NCBI GenBank assembly: GCA_023265495.1
Contig: JAHFTP010000021.1
Span: 1 to 14,089, forward strand
Direction of reading: 5' to 3'
DNA length: 14,089 nucleotides
From: Chlamydiota bacterium
GTDB lineage: Bacteria; Chlamydiota; Chlamydiia; Chlamydiales; Rhabdochlamydiaceae
A program made the translations under genes and the position numbers. Shown piece by piece: positions 13,846-14,089 of the stretch. The notes below the pieces were generated by a model. That model was not told where the DNA came from. It ran no database searches and saw nothing but the letters and a program-made list of their open reading frames with translations. Numbering within the stretch: position 1 is the first letter of the stretch; each line of letters begins with the position of its first letter.

Positions 13846-14089
13846 ATGACATTTATGAGAAAGCCTCAACCTGCTGAAAATATTTTCAGCAAGAAAAGAA
13901 AACAATGCCCTTTTACGGCAGCTGGAGTGAAGCATATCGACTATAAAGATATTGATACACTAGCCAGGTTCATCACTGAACGTGGAAAGATCCTTCCTAG
14001 GAGAATTACCGGAGTTTCTTTTCACCACCAGAGGATGCTTTGCAATGCAATTAAACGTGCTCGCCACATGGCTCTACTTCCTTTTGTAG
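13846..14089 (+). CDS. rpsR: Small ribosomal subunit protein bS18, cut by the right edge
   Basis: The frame from ATG 13846 runs to the end of the window without a stop (81 codons). It reads as S18: a basic N-terminus (FSKKRKQCPF), VKHIDYKDIDTLARFITERGKILPRRITGV (the conserved IDYKD and ITERGKILPRRITG core) and AIKRARHMALLPF (RNA-binding helix). Chlamydial S18 ends only a few residues after LLPFV, so little is missing. AGAGGA (13832-13837) sits 8 bases before the ATG. A second in-frame ATG at 13855 is possible but lacks the better spacing. Known chlamydial context would place rplI next, outside the window. Confidence 0.95.
   Translation, partial: MTFMRKPQPAENIFSKKRKQCPFTAAGVKHIDYKDIDTLARFITERGKILPRRITGVSFHHQRMLCNAIKRARHMALLPFV

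Overview
The window looks like a chromosomal segment of a member of the Chlamydiae, probably an environmental ('Chlamydia-like') lineage rather than a Chlamydiaceae pathogen. The main evidence is the right-hand block rplY (ctc) - pth - rpsF - rpsR with glgA nearby. As I recall, this is the gene order of Chlamydia trachomatis (glgA, ctc, pth, rs6, rs18). The S6 and S18 sequences also read as chlamydial. The large two-partner-secretion-type adhesins, the PRPP synthase gene and the toxin-antitoxin and IS debris would fit the larger genomes of amoeba-associated chlamydiae. The genus cannot be settled from the sequence alone.

Layout. (1) Bases 1-2299: the 3' part of a large repetitive beta-helix-type exoprotein gene, open from the left edge and closed by a strong intrinsic terminator at 2324-2370. 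(2) Bases 2473-7692: a complete 1739-residue filamentous-haemagglutinin-like exoprotein with a signal peptide, a TPS (haemagglutination activity) domain, about 1100 residues of beat-like repeats (about 80 residues each) and a cysteine/proline/basic tail. It shares its repeat type with the upstream gene. (3) Bases 7761-9287, minus strand: glycogen synthase glgA, convergent with the adhesin and divergent from a small GT-A-fold glycosyltransferase gene (9403-10014, plus). (4) Bases 10015-11199: about 1.2 kb without an intact gene. It is a gene graveyard containing a broken AbiEi-type antitoxin gene (minus), a concentric palindrome just upstream of it that could be its old operator, a perfect 21-bp inverted repeat with a 3-nt loop, the C-terminal remnant of a transposase (ISL3-like) and a 10-bp inverted repeat. 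(5) Bases 11200-11271: tRNA-Gln(TTG). (6) Bases 11295-14089, plus: prs (PRPP synthase), rplY/ctc, pth, rpsF and rpsR (cut by the right edge), a housekeeping cluster for nucleotide supply and translation.

How the parts relate: the left half is a surface/secretion locus, the middle carries polysaccharide enzymes, and the right half is conserved translation machinery. The debris island plus tRNA-Gln and prs sit between glgA and rplY, so this junction seems to be a place where mobile DNA landed and decayed. The most interesting items are the decayed AbiE system, the unexplained perfect palindrome, and the tandem adhesin genes with shared modules. I did not see a CRISPR array, an intact phage gene or an intact defence system.
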